DNA from: Sphingobacterium sp. GVS05A
Lineage (GTDB): Bacteria; Bacteroidota; Bacteroidia; Sphingobacteriales; Sphingobacteriaceae
Direction: 5' to 3'
NCBI RefSeq assembly: GCF_019969845.1
Contig: NZ_JAHXYR010000002.1
Span: 434,001 to 498,000, forward strand
Length of the DNA: 64,000 nt
Positions 8,726-18,415 of the stretch are shown here, piece after piece. The first letter of the stretch is position 1, and each line of letters opens with the position of its first letter. The position numbers were made by a program, and so were the translations under genes. The notes beneath the pieces were generated by a model. The model searched no databases, was not told the DNA's origin, and was given only the letters and a program-made list of their open reading frames with translations.

Positions 8726-9166
8726 ATGACTCAACGACTACAATTAATACTAATATTCACCCTTTCTATGTTATTTTGGATCAATGTTGCCACTGCACAA
8801 GATCCAGAACGGATAAAGACCATCACAATTTCCGCAGATTCCGCCTATACAAAAGTCGTACAAGCACTTCAAGAAAGCGGTTACTATATTGCTCAATTAG
8901 ACCGTTCTTCAGGTTTTATTCAAACCAGTGTATCTCTTAAAAGCAAATCAATATTTGGTCGTGATGGTGATAAAAGAATCTTCAATTTTTTAGTTGTCCC
9001 GCTCCCAGATCGAAGGTCCAAAATCATTCTCAATATATTTCTGTTCGAACGCCTTCAAGCCGGAAGCGGTAATTCCGGAAATTATTACTACGATGACAAA
9101 GGCCTTGTCCAGGATGATAAAATCTATCAGCAGATCTGGGATAAAATTTTGCCCCTTATCCAATAA
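8726..9166 (+). CDS. Small secreted protein of unknown function
   Basis: The 146-residue protein starts with a clear signal peptide (LILIFTLSMLFWINVATA, probable cleavage before QDPER). The mature part contains SADSAYTKVVQALQESGYYIAQLDRSSGFIQT, a pattern seen in small periplasmic or lipoprotein-like domains where a short alpha-beta unit precedes a strand-rich half. I do not recognise a named family with confidence. It ends 20 bp before the terminator at 9186, so it looks like a single-gene unit or the tail of the GNAT transcript. Confidence 0.7.
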   Translation: MTQRLQLILIFTLSMLFWINVATAQDPERIKTITISADSAYTKVVQALQESGYYIAQLDRSSGFIQTSVSLKSKSIFGRDGDKRIFNFLVVPLPDRRSKIILNIFLFERLQAGSGNSGNYYYDDKGLVQDDKIYQQIWDKILPLIQ

Positions 9167-9185
9167 AAACAGCTATAGGATACAA

Positions 9186-9224
9186 ACAAAGCCTGTCGAA
9201 AGTATATTGACAGGCTTTGTTTTA
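9186..9224 (+). terminator. Rho-independent terminator
   Basis: ACAAAGCCTGTC (9186-9197) pairs perfectly with GACAGGCTTTGT (9209-9220) around an 11-nt loop and is followed by TTTTA. It ends the transcript of the small secreted protein and may also serve the convergent gene ending at 9252. Confidence 0.85.
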
Positions 9225-9251
9225 TTCCAATTATGCAAATAATTAATTCGA

Positions 9252-12200
9252 CTACTCAATCTCAACCTTTAATCCTTCTTGCCAATCTTTCAGTTCTTCG
9301 GTATAATATAAATAACCCGAAGATGCTGCACCCTGATATTTTCCCGGTACCTGCGCTTTGAAATCTATGGACAATTCTTTGGTTTCTTTGGCATCAATTC
9401 CACGCCAATATAAGACCAGGTAATTTCCAAAAATTTCATAGTAATCCACAAAACCTTTTTCCATTAAATCCCTTAATTGCTGTGGTTCTGGCGTTAGTCC
9501 TCCCGGAATACCGATCTTGATCAATGGCATAGACGTTGCCTTATCCCCTTTATTGTATAACTGTACCTTGAGTACCGTATTATCGCCCAGACGGACATGA
9601 TTGCTGGATAAAGATGTTGACAGATCCAGTGTCCTATCTTTTGCACTTGGTGGTTCTGTGGTCAAATAATTGAACCGGTAGGAAGCTACGGCATAATCCA
9701 AATTTTCCAAGCGGATGGAGACCCGATGCTTGCCAGCGGGAAGCTCCGACAGAAACGACCTGCTCAAAGAATCCGTTTGGAATGTGGTATCACGAACCAA
9801 CAGTTGGCCGTCCAGCCACAATTCCATGTTTTTCCCTTTTTTTTCTTTCATATTACTATCAAATAGTTGATAGTATCCTGTCGCAGCTTTCAATGCAAGA
9901 CCAGTTGCCTGTGTTGAGCCATAATAGCCCTGATTAGCAGATTGAATAAGCGCCTCCATGCAAGTGGTCAATTCCGGGGATGCCTTGTTGTCCAATTGAA
10001 AAACAAGAGCTATCCAAGCTAAGGTTTCGTTTCTTAGCGACCGTCCATCTGATTCTGTAATACTTCCTTCTGCCTTACCTTTCTGATCTGCAATCACTGC
10101 GGGAAGCAATTCCTTTAATTGCAACTTCAGGCTTTCCAATTGCTCCATTTTTTTGAGATTACTTGCCGTAAGTGCAACGAGGGCCATAAGATAAGGATCT
10201 TTTGACCGCAAAACTTCCTGATAGGCTTTTTGAAACTCCGCTTCAATTTCATCCTTCACCTCCGCAATACTCAACGCATAGGTGATATAAGCATTGTTTA
10301 TCAAAGTGCGGTTTCCGGAAAAGGCATACCTTCCGGTGCCTTGGCGATAGCCCCCTCGACCATCTTTTTTAGATAAAAGCCAGTCGCGGGTTCGGTCGAT
10401 CATCTTTTGATCTACATCAATAAATGGTCTCATTTCAATAAATTCAATTAAACCAAAGGCTGAAAGAACCTCATGTGCCGGCGGTTTACCGTACCAATCA
10501 AAGCCGCCACCTTTAATTTCGTAGGCTGCTAATTTTTTATAACCGCTTTCCAAAAATTCTTTTGTCTTGCGCTGCAAGGATTCATCAGCCCTAATTTGGC
10601 GCATAAGCGAGAGCGCGTAAATATTGGGATAAACCGAAGAAGAGACCTGTTCAAAACAGCCGTATGGTTCCCGGACAATACGCTCCAGTCCCCGCGTAAT
10701 CTGCTTCAATGGATTAAGGTATAGCTCCACCGAAAGCCGTTGCGACCCCTGGATAGCGTTTTTCACTTCAAATTCATGTTCCAGGTAGTTAGTTGTTGAA
10801 TGCCCGAACTCCACAGGAAAGCCTTTATTAAATAATTTGATGTCTTTTATAATTCCCAATACCGTGGAATCCGTACGGATGGAAAAACGTATCTTATCTT
10901 TTTCGTTCGAGGGACGTTTTACTTCAAGTGGGACAAGCAGCTGGCTTTGTTTCTGTGCCCCTACTTTCAGGGTACTACCCTCAGATTTCCATTCAAGGTT
11001 GTCTCCTACCAAGTCCACCTGGCTGCTGACGGATAGTGGCAACTTTCTGGTATTATCAACCAGCAATTGCGCATTGATCAAATCACCCTGAGACGCATAC
11101 AAAGGCAATTTGACGTCCAGGCCAATTTCGTTTTTTACCTGATAAGCCGCTTGCTGATTATGTCCTATCATACCATTTGCAGCAATCCCTTCCGTTATGA
11201 TCCGATAAGAGGTATTTTCATCAGCATTGGAAAAAGTAACCTGGGCACGGCCCCGGACATCGGTCTCAATATGGTAATTCCAATAAATATTATCCCTAAA
11301 ATCATCTTTGATCATAGCCTGTTTATTTTGATATTTAGGCACATAAAACTCCTCTGGTTGATCAAAACGAATTTTCGGATATATCATATTTAAAGTCAGG
11401 TATTTTTGACTGCCAACTAGATGGCTTTTGTTCAAAACATTATTGGTCATTTGTTCTGCACCTTTTCCACCTTTTGTCGTGATCAGGACAACACCATTGG
11501 CGCCACGGGAACCGTAAATCGCCATTGCCGAGGAACCTTTTAAGACGCTGATACTTTCGATCAGGTCCGCAGAAAATCGACTAAAGTCGGAAAAACTGGC
11601 TTCATTATACGGTATGCCATCTACGACAAACAGCGGGCCACCATTGCCACCAATGGAGCTCATCCCCCGGATAACAATTGGTGCAGTCGACCTCTCAATA
11701 GAGGGTCTGACATTAATTCCCGCTTCCCTACCTGACAATGCCGATACTAAGTTTGCTTGCGCATACAAGGTTTCGACATTGATTCTGCTCACCGAAGCCG
11801 TAAGTAACGTCTTTCTATCTTCTCCATATCCGATCACTACAATTTCCTCCAAGTTCGTATCCTGATCGAAAGTTGGGGATACTGTCTCCACCGTTGGCGG
11901 AACAGATTCCTTCACTGCTCGAGACTGGATTGAGAGGCCTGCTCTCGACTGTCCAAAAAAGAGCCCAGTATCGCTCCTTCGCACCCCAATGGATTTGTCT
12001 CTGGCCTGATCATTCTGCAACGAAGAAATATAATAACTTTCATTTATCCGATGTTTCGGTATATAAATCTGCCAGGCAGCACAAGGAATAGTCCTGACCG
12101 AAAAACGCCCATTTTCATCTGGTTTTACGGTATATAACAAGCTATCAGCAACCACATACATCGTTGATGAATAAGGTGTTTCCCGTCCATTGGCTTGCTT

Positions 12201-13898
12201 ATAAACTATACCTGACAGCATATTGTACACGCGTGCCGGAACAATTTTTAGTTCAATATTGCTCAAGACCTTATCCCATTGATAATTCCGCCAGCCTTGT
12301 GTCAACAAAAGCATATCAAGTGCCTGAGTACGTTTTTCCTTCGTTTGATCAAAATAGAATGCAGGTTGATAGATATCACCTTGTAATGCCGTTCCAAGCC
12401 ACATCCAAGAGAGCATGTGATGCTGTTTATCGTCCAGATAACTTAAAAGCTTATCATCAACAACACTCAGTGATAATGCTGCCGGAATGGATTTCCCGCT
12501 TGCATCTCGCGTTTCAATCGTCAACCGCACATCTTCCCGCGTCTTGTAGATGGCCTTATCAGTCGTTACCTGAATCTGCAATCCCTCATCTATCGTATTA
12601 AAGAACAAACGCTCACTCAAAATTTGTTCCCCTTGCAACACTGAGATACTCAATACCCCTTGTGGTAGACCATCTTTTGCTACAGCCAGCGAATTTATTC
12701 CCTTTGTTACAGCCAGGTCTGCCGTACGAAATATTTTATCTTCTTTTCTGATCAAATAGGTCACCCGAGTATCCATGCTACTGATGACCTGCAATTTCAA
12801 TTTATCTTTTGACTGCTCTTCCAACTGTACTTTCACACCAGCGTTTTTTATTGCAGGCAATGTAATCCGTTCATTTGTCCTGTAGGGCTTTTCCAGTTTC
12901 GCATAGTAGGACTGTCCCATTTTTGGAATAAATGAAAACTTACCCATCCCCTGATGGAAAGATGAAAATTTCACCACCTCTTTTCCTGCATCATCATAAA
13001 TGCCCCCCTCAATATCGGCCGGAAATCCCTCTGCATTGAGGGCCTTAACCGCAACCGTATTCGGAAAACCTTCCAGAAGATAACCACCTTCAGGCATAAA
13101 TTTAATATCTATATCTTCAAGGATAATAGGAACATTTCTGGATATCGACTCCATCAGCTGTTGGTTTACAAATCGGATATTCAGGCTTACATGTTTGTCT
13201 TTCAAGGTTGCCGGCAATGCAAATTCTATACGGGATTTACCGAGATGATCCGTCTTACCCGTTTGTGAAAGAAACAGTTGTCCCCCAATGTTCACCTCAT
13301 AGTCAAAAGTTTGATTTGAAAGCGGATGGTTTCCCAGATCTTTGACAGCAAAGTCTGCCACGGCAGTTTCTCCCTTCCCATAAGATTCCTTCTCCAGCTG
13401 TAGCTGCATTAACAACCGCGGTGGATTGGTCCGCATCAATGTAATTTCTTTTTCATAGGCTAGATTTGGAAAATTTGCCATCCAAGGTGTCTGCACTTTC
13501 AATTTGTAACGACCTCCGACCAGCGATCTGTCCAATCTTACACTCCCCTTAGCATAGATTGATTGTATTGCAAATTGTTGATGTGAGATTACCTGTCCAT
13601 TGGGTGCAATCAGATCGACGATGACCATATCGCTTTGATTGGAAACACCAAAAGCAGAGTTACATAGATATGTGGTAAAATAAATCGATTCTCCGGGTGC
13701 AAATATAGTTTTATTCGTATGTGCGTACACACGTTCTAAAGGCAGCAGACCAGCATATTCATCTATTTTTTTATTTACGGCATCTACCTGACCAAATGCA
13801 TTCATTGTAAATAGCAGATATAATATTGCAAAAAAAGAACTCAACAACCAGTTATTGCTGCTTGCCGAATGTGCAAGATTTATTTGTTTACATCGCAT
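9252..13898 (-). CDS. Alpha-2-macroglobulin-like protein with embedded SusC-type TonB plug domain
   Basis: From the ATG at 13898 the protein has 1548 residues and begins MRCKQINL with a signal segment ending near AFGQ; the ATG at 14003 would add 35 residues before it. Approximate domains: macroglobulin MG2-type region 25-520; a SusC-type hinge and plug 680-806, recognisable by LEEIVVIGYGEDRK, LSGREAGINV, IVIRGMSSIGG, PLFVVDGIPYNE, IESISVLKGSSAMAIYGSRG and GVVLITTKGG; an A2M domain about 850-940; and a complement-like thioester domain with PYGCFEQVSS near 1081, where Cys and Gln could form the thioester. Family role: trapping proteases or anchoring to attackers at the cell envelope. The plug is not a normal part of A2M. 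It lies 115 bp after the plug-less barrel gene and is probably cotranscribed with it. Confidence 0.88.
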   Translation of the reverse strand: MRCKQINLAHSASSNNWLLSSFFAILYLLFTMNAFGQVDAVNKKIDEYAGLLPLERVYAHTNKTIFAPGESIYFTTYLCNSAFGVSNQSDMVIVDLIAPNGQVISHQQFAIQSIYAKGSVRLDRSLVGGRYKLKVQTPWMANFPNLAYEKEITLMRTNPPRLLMQLQLEKESYGKGETAVADFAVKDLGNHPLSNQTFDYEVNIGGQLFLSQTGKTDHLGKSRIEFALPATLKDKHVSLNIRFVNQQLMESISRNVPIILEDIDIKFMPEGGYLLEGFPNTVAVKALNAEGFPADIEGGIYDDAGKEVVKFSSFHQGMGKFSFIPKMGQSYYAKLEKPYRTNERITLPAIKNAGVKVQLEEQSKDKLKLQVISSMDTRVTYLIRKEDKIFRTADLAVTKGINSLAVAKDGLPQGVLSISVLQGEQILSERLFFNTIDEGLQIQVTTDKAIYKTREDVRLTIETRDASGKSIPAALSLSVVDDKLLSYLDDKQHHMLSWMWLGTALQGDIYQPAFYFDQTKEKRTQALDMLLLTQGWRNYQWDKVLSNIELKIVPARVYNMLSGIVYKQANGRETPYSSTMYVVADSLLYTVKPDENGRFSVRTIPCAAWQIYIPKHRINESYYISSLQNDQARDKSIGVRRSDTGLFFGQSRAGLSIQSRAVKESVPPTVETVSPTFDQDTNLEEIVVIGYGEDRKTLLTASVSRINVETLYAQANLVSALSGREAGINVRPSIERSTAPIVIRGMSSIGGNGGPLFVVDGIPYNEASFSDFSRFSADLIESISVLKGSSAMAIYGSRGANGVVLITTKGGKGAEQMTNNVLNKSHLVGSQKYLTLNMIYPKIRFDQPEEFYVPKYQNKQAMIKDDFRDNIYWNYHIETDVRGRAQVTFSNADENTSYRIITEGIAANGMIGHNQQAAYQVKNEIGLDVKLPLYASQGDLINAQLLVDNTRKLPLSVSSQVDLVGDNLEWKSEGSTLKVGAQKQSQLLVPLEVKRPSNEKDKIRFSIRTDSTVLGIIKDIKLFNKGFPVEFGHSTTNYLEHEFEVKNAIQGSQRLSVELYLNPLKQITRGLERIVREPYGCFEQVSSSVYPNIYALSLMRQIRADESLQRKTKEFLESGYKKLAAYEIKGGGFDWYGKPPAHEVLSAFGLIEFIEMRPFIDVDQKMIDRTRDWLLSKKDGRGGYRQGTGRYAFSGNRTLINNAYITYALSIAEVKDEIEAEFQKAYQEVLRSKDPYLMALVALTASNLKKMEQLESLKLQLKELLPAVIADQKGKAEGSITESDGRSLRNETLAWIALVFQLDNKASPELTTCMEALIQSANQGYYGSTQATGLALKAATGYYQLFDSNMKEKKGKNMELWLDGQLLVRDTTFQTDSLSRSFLSELPAGKHRVSIRLENLDYAVASYRFNYLTTEPPSAKDRTLDLSTSLSSNHVRLGDNTVLKVQLYNKGDKATSMPLIKIGIPGGLTPEPQQLRDLMEKGFVDYYEIFGNYLVLYWRGIDAKETKELSIDFKAQVPGKYQGAASSGYLYYTEELKDWQEGLKVEIE

Positions 13899-14013
13899 TG
13901 AATTATTTTCAATAGTATAAGGATTCCCTTTTGTGGGGATATCAGACAGGAGACTTTCATAACCTGATTTATTTCCGGCAGTGTTTAAGTTATCTATATT
14001 CATGGCGGTCAGA

Positions 14014-16719
14014 TTAAAATTTCAGCATTACATTAAACCCAAAAGTCCGCATCAGAGGCGAGTTAAAATAATCCAGACCAACGGCACTGTTCTGTCCTAG
14101 CAATGAGGAACCAGGAAAGTTGCCCTTGTATTTACTCCAGTAAGCTAAATTTTCAGCATAAAGGCCCACATTAATTTTTTGCAGGTAGCGCCGTGATATG
14201 TCAAAATTACGCGAAATGTTTACTCTGGAGAGACGTAGATAACTTGCATCTTCGATAACATCTTCGGCAACACCTGTTAAACCATAACGTACCCATCTAT
14301 TATTGTCAGTTCCCACTGCGGGATCATAATAGTCTACCGTTTTGTTATTTATATTCCCCTGTGGATCAATTCCCGGAAATAGTTGGTCTTTTAGCGTTCG
14401 TTCGGCAGCAGTTTCTAACGAGCGCCCCATATAATTAAGCATTTGCCGTGTTCCATTCCAGACCTTCCCACCTTTGCTCCATTCGAGATCAATCTCCAGA
14501 GAAAATCCCTTATATTTCAACTCATTAGCAAAAACAAATGAAAAATCCGGATTGGGGTTACCTAAAATCTTTTGTTCATTAGCAACGACAGGATATCCCA
14601 CAGCATCAATACGTCGCTGGCTGTCAGGAGCCCGCTCATATCCAGTCCCCATAATGACTCCAATCGGTTGACCTACCATATAGTTTTTACTGATTTCCCG
14701 CATACCGGCTATTTGAATACGGTCACCCGCGGCATAGATCTTATCCACTTTATTAAGGTATCGGTGGAAATCCAGTCTCGGAGTCCAAGATAATCGCTCA
14801 TCATTGATACCAAAACGAGAAAACAATGAGATCCGAAATCCTTTCTGCTGATAATCCACTGCATTTGCCAGACGATATTGTCCATTTTCCAGTAACGGTG
14901 CATAACCATTCTTCACATAAAATTGATAAAAACTTCCTTCCAGATTCCAATGGTATAAATTGAATGAAGATCCAATTTCGTAATTGATTTTCCGTTGCAA
15001 CTTATCTACGGGATCCCGCAACAACAGTTCATCCACAGGTAGGAAAGATTGAAAATCACGGATGGAGTACCGCATCAGACTAAACTGTATATCATTATTG
15101 ATCTGATTAGGCTCGAGATGTGAAAGATCAAATTTCCCCCATACATTGGTTATTATATTTCCCCAATCAAACAGATCAAAATTAAACTTATGGATGACCT
15201 GTCCCACGAAATTGACGGCGGTCTTATTTTTACTTTTGTTGCTTATCAGCAGTCCCGGCAACAGGTCAAAAGTCCAGTTGTTGTTATATCCCCCCACCCC
15301 TTTCCCGACTAATCCCACCTGGAACTCCGAAGACTGGTGTGACAAGGATACTGGGGCAAAATCCAGCGCAGAACGATCTAGAGACATCTGTTGATTCCTA
15401 TACCAAAAATCCCCCTGTAATTGCAGTTTTTTATCTCCAGCCAAATAATATTTACCCTGTACATTGGTATTGAACAGATTTGTTCTCAATCTACGGTTGA
15501 CAAATATATCCCGGTTCATTCCAGCCATGTCACCCATTAGACCATAGTTTAGTTTATCCTGATGATATTGATAGTTTAGATTTGCCGCCAGAAAAAATTC
15601 CGGATGGCTCCAGTCATATTTCAGCGCACCTATGTACTTTAAATTAGATTGATTGTCCCGATTATTCTGCAATAAAAACCAAGGATTAGCATATTTTATA
15701 GATGCTGTAGCAGTAGGTGCTGATCTAGCATCGAAGTTAATCGGTGAGAGATAAGCCCCCATAAGGACATTCGCATAGTTATTACCTATCATAGGCATAT
15801 CCTCATCCGATTGATTAAATTTGTTCATGACCTGGAAGTGATGTTCATTTCCGATATAAAGCGAATAAGTCAACTGGGAGTTCCAGGATTTACCACGATT
15901 CGGATCAAATATCCCCTGCTTCTTTGCATATTCGATTTCGCCATAGAATTTCCCCAAGCCATCCTTATAATAGGTCATATCTACCGCCGTGGATGTGTGG
16001 TATCCAGTTCGGTAGATATTTTTGTTGTTATAAACTGTCGATGGATCAGTCTGGGCAACCAAAGGTCCCCAGCTGTAGGGAACATCATCGGAAGCGAGCA
16101 ATTTCCCTCCCACAGCATGCCCCTGTAAATAATCAGTTTGTAATTTTACGCGATCATTCGCCCTGCTGATAGATCCACCGAGCGTCAGATTAATATCTAG
16201 GAGTCCATATCCCGGCGTCGGGTTCTGATGAATATACACTCGATTTTTCTTCTCCTCGAGGCTGTAATAAGAACCACCATTATTTCTAAAGACGACCGGT
16301 CTAGGGGAACCTGTTGTGATTGAGCTATCTATTGGAAACAAATTCACATCAGTATGCTGTTCTTTCGCTGCTACGAGTTCGACAAGATAACCTCCAGACT
16401 TATCAAATGGATCCGACCGAAACTCATATAATAGGTAAGTCGTTGGTAGCTGAACTGGATATTTCCACACCTGTATTTTATCCCGGTCATTGAGGTTAAT
16501 CCCAAATACGCCCTTGGCATCAGAATGTACTACAGTCCGACCTCTACTATTAATCGGTTCATAAAAACTGAGCAGCACCTTATCGGACACTCTGATCACG
16601 GCAGCATCTTTAAGAGGTTTTCCACTGGCATCTGTAATCTTGCCTTCGTAGTGGCTCACCTGGCCAAAAAGCGCCTGGGTAGTACAAACAAATAGGAACA
16701 AACAGGTATACTTTATCAT
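14014..16719 (-). CDS. SusC-like outer-membrane barrel lacking a recognisable plug domain
   Basis: From the ATG at 16719 the protein has 901 residues. A signal peptide (MIKYTCLFLFVCTTQALFGQ) is followed by a carboxypeptidase-regulatory-like domain (YEGKITDASGKPLKDAAVI, about 20-125). Instead of the usual TonB box and plug, the sequence passes through a short linker straight into barrel strands (DINLTLGGSISRANDRVKL) and the SusC-like DDVPYSWGPLV. The C-terminus ends with aromatic strands, finishing FGFNVMLKF, as expected for BAM-assembled barrels. Since a plug is essential to gate such pores, the plug in the adjacent gene (9252-13898) may serve in trans. No SusD gene is nearby. An upstream ATG at 16776 would add 19 residues before the signal peptide. 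Confidence 0.82.
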   Translation of the reverse strand: MIKYTCLFLFVCTTQALFGQVSHYEGKITDASGKPLKDAAVIRVSDKVLLSFYEPINSRGRTVVHSDAKGVFGINLNDRDKIQVWKYPVQLPTTYLLYEFRSDPFDKSGGYLVELVAAKEQHTDVNLFPIDSSITTGSPRPVVFRNNGGSYYSLEEKKNRVYIHQNPTPGYGLLDINLTLGGSISRANDRVKLQTDYLQGHAVGGKLLASDDVPYSWGPLVAQTDPSTVYNNKNIYRTGYHTSTAVDMTYYKDGLGKFYGEIEYAKKQGIFDPNRGKSWNSQLTYSLYIGNEHHFQVMNKFNQSDEDMPMIGNNYANVLMGAYLSPINFDARSAPTATASIKYANPWFLLQNNRDNQSNLKYIGALKYDWSHPEFFLAANLNYQYHQDKLNYGLMGDMAGMNRDIFVNRRLRTNLFNTNVQGKYYLAGDKKLQLQGDFWYRNQQMSLDRSALDFAPVSLSHQSSEFQVGLVGKGVGGYNNNWTFDLLPGLLISNKSKNKTAVNFVGQVIHKFNFDLFDWGNIITNVWGKFDLSHLEPNQINNDIQFSLMRYSIRDFQSFLPVDELLLRDPVDKLQRKINYEIGSSFNLYHWNLEGSFYQFYVKNGYAPLLENGQYRLANAVDYQQKGFRISLFSRFGINDERLSWTPRLDFHRYLNKVDKIYAAGDRIQIAGMREISKNYMVGQPIGVIMGTGYERAPDSQRRIDAVGYPVVANEQKILGNPNPDFSFVFANELKYKGFSLEIDLEWSKGGKVWNGTRQMLNYMGRSLETAAERTLKDQLFPGIDPQGNINNKTVDYYDPAVGTDNNRWVRYGLTGVAEDVIEDASYLRLSRVNISRNFDISRRYLQKINVGLYAENLAYWSKYKGNFPGSSLLGQNSAVGLDYFNSPLMRTFGFNVMLKF

Positions 16720-16887
16720 TTTTTTAAGCAATAATTTGAACAGGGATGCGGCGGGCGGCAGAATTCCATAACACATATTATTTTTTTTTGAGAGACTTTG
16801 ATAAAATCCGGTTAAATAGCTCTCTCCATAAAAATAGAACTAAAAAACAATAAATTTATATTATTTTGGTGGTGAAATATTTTTGCA

Positions 16888-16901
16888 ATATTGCGCAATA
16901 T
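16888..16901. promoter_or_regulatory. Perfect 14-bp palindrome upstream of the FAD oxidoreductase
   Basis: ATATTGCGCAATAT is a perfect palindrome ending 17 bp before the start at 16919, and it directly follows a TATTTTTG box at 16878-16885. It may be an operator for the FAD oxidoreductase or for the divergent barrel/macroglobulin pair. No matching regulator was identified. Confidence 0.35.
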
Positions 16902-16918
16902 CTAATTGATCAAAGCCA

Positions 16919-18400
16919 ATGCGTGTAACTAAAAAAATCAAACTTTTTTCATTTATTATTATAGTTATTGTTCTTGGCATTATTGCATTTCCAATTGCCC
17001 ATATTCTTAGAACAAAATGGGGAGAAACAGACATCCACAGGACACTTCCGCCTCATTATATGGATGATGCCAGTACCTTAAACCCAACCAAAGTCGACAC
17101 CATCATTGCCATTCCAAAAGACAGGTCAGCAATCGAAAATCAATTGCGGCAAATTCTGCAGTATGCAAATGCCAAGGGCTTAAAAATCTCCGTCGCAGGG
17201 GCGCGTCACAGTATGGGTGGGCATACGATGTATCCCGATGGAATTGTACTCAATATGCTCCCTTACAACCACATGGAGCTGGATACTGTTGAAAATATAT
17301 TGACAGTCGGTTCGGGAGCACTTTGGTCAGATGCTATTCACTATTTAGATCATTATGGTAAATCAATTGCGGTGATGCAAGCATTTAGTTCTTTTTCTAT
17401 TGGAGGCTCGCTCAGTGTTAATGGACATGGATGGCAAAAAAATTCGCCACCTTTAGCATCCAGTGTACTTTCCTTTACATTAATGAATGCCAAAGGTCAG
17501 GTGCTCCTTTGCAGTAGGAAAGAAAATAGCGAACTTTTTCATCATGTGATTGGTGGATATGGCCTATTTGGTATTATACTCGACGTGAAACTTAAAGTCG
17601 TTAATAATCGATCTTTAAAATTTCATTACATCAATTTAGCACCCGAAAATTATATGAAATACTATAAAAAATATATTCTTGACAACCCGAAGGTCGATCT
17701 AGTTTTTGGCCGGTTACGAGTATCCAACAAGAATTTTCTAGCGGAGGCTACGCTCAACTATTTTGAGCAGACGGTAGAACAACCGATACAGCTGGCTCAA
17801 CAGAGCAAGAAAATGGAAGAAACCAAGAGACTGATATTTCGGGGCAGCGTCAATAGCGAATATGGAAAGCGACTCCGCTGGGATCTTGAGACATCCTCCG
17901 CTATTCCGGCAAGGCATCTTACCTTCACCAGAAATGAGATCATGGATAGCCAAGTCTCTTTGATTGAAAATAAAGATACCACATCGACAGATCTGCTCCA
18001 CGAATATTTTATTCCTGAACGAAATTTCATGAAATTCATTCAGGATATAAAACCTATTTTATTAAAATCAAAGCTAGATCTACTAAATATTACGATCCGT
18101 GCGGTCAATCGGGACGATGATGCTTACCTAAACTATGCCCAGGAAGATGTTTTCGGTTTCGTACTGCTGTTTAATCAGAAAAAAACAGCACAGCAGGAAG
18201 TCGAGATGCAGACACTCACAGATCTTTTGGTTGATGCAACTATTAAAAATGAAGGAACCTATTATCTTCCTTATCGTTTACACATCACAAAAGACAAAAT
18301 GAGGAAAGTCTATCCAAAAGCAGACAGTTTTTTCAGGACCAAAACAAAATACGACCCGTCGGAACTTTTCAACAACAAATTTTATAGGCACTATAAATAA
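16919..18400 (+). CDS. FAD-binding (VAO/PCMH-type) oxidoreductase with N-terminal membrane anchor
   Basis: The 493-residue protein starts with a single hydrophobic anchor (FSFIIIVIVLGIIAFPIAHIL). The FAD-binding PCMH fold follows at about 60-240, with VAGARHSMGGHTMYPDG, LTVGSGALWSDAIHYL and VIGGYGLFGIILDVKL. The C-terminus (YPKADSFFRTKTKYDPSELFNNKF) matches the end of D-arabinono-lactone oxidase-like and related flavoenzymes. It probably oxidises a sugar, lactone or alcohol on the outer face of the inner membrane; the substrate is unknown. Its end is 15 bp from the convergent universal stress gene. Confidence 0.85.
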   Translation: MRVTKKIKLFSFIIIVIVLGIIAFPIAHILRTKWGETDIHRTLPPHYMDDASTLNPTKVDTIIAIPKDRSAIENQLRQILQYANAKGLKISVAGARHSMGGHTMYPDGIVLNMLPYNHMELDTVENILTVGSGALWSDAIHYLDHYGKSIAVMQAFSSFSIGGSLSVNGHGWQKNSPPLASSVLSFTLMNAKGQVLLCSRKENSELFHHVIGGYGLFGIILDVKLKVVNNRSLKFHYINLAPENYMKYYKKYILDNPKVDLVFGRLRVSNKNFLAEATLNYFEQTVEQPIQLAQQSKKMEETKRLIFRGSVNSEYGKRLRWDLETSSAIPARHLTFTRNEIMDSQVSLIENKDTTSTDLLHEYFIPERNFMKFIQDIKPILLKSKLDLLNITIRAVNRDDDAYLNYAQEDVFGFVLLFNQKKTAQQEVEMQTLTDLLVDATIKNEGTYYLPYRLHITKDKMRKVYPKADSFFRTKTKYDPSELFNNKFYRHYK

Positions 18401-18415
18401 CCGCCAGATATTGAA

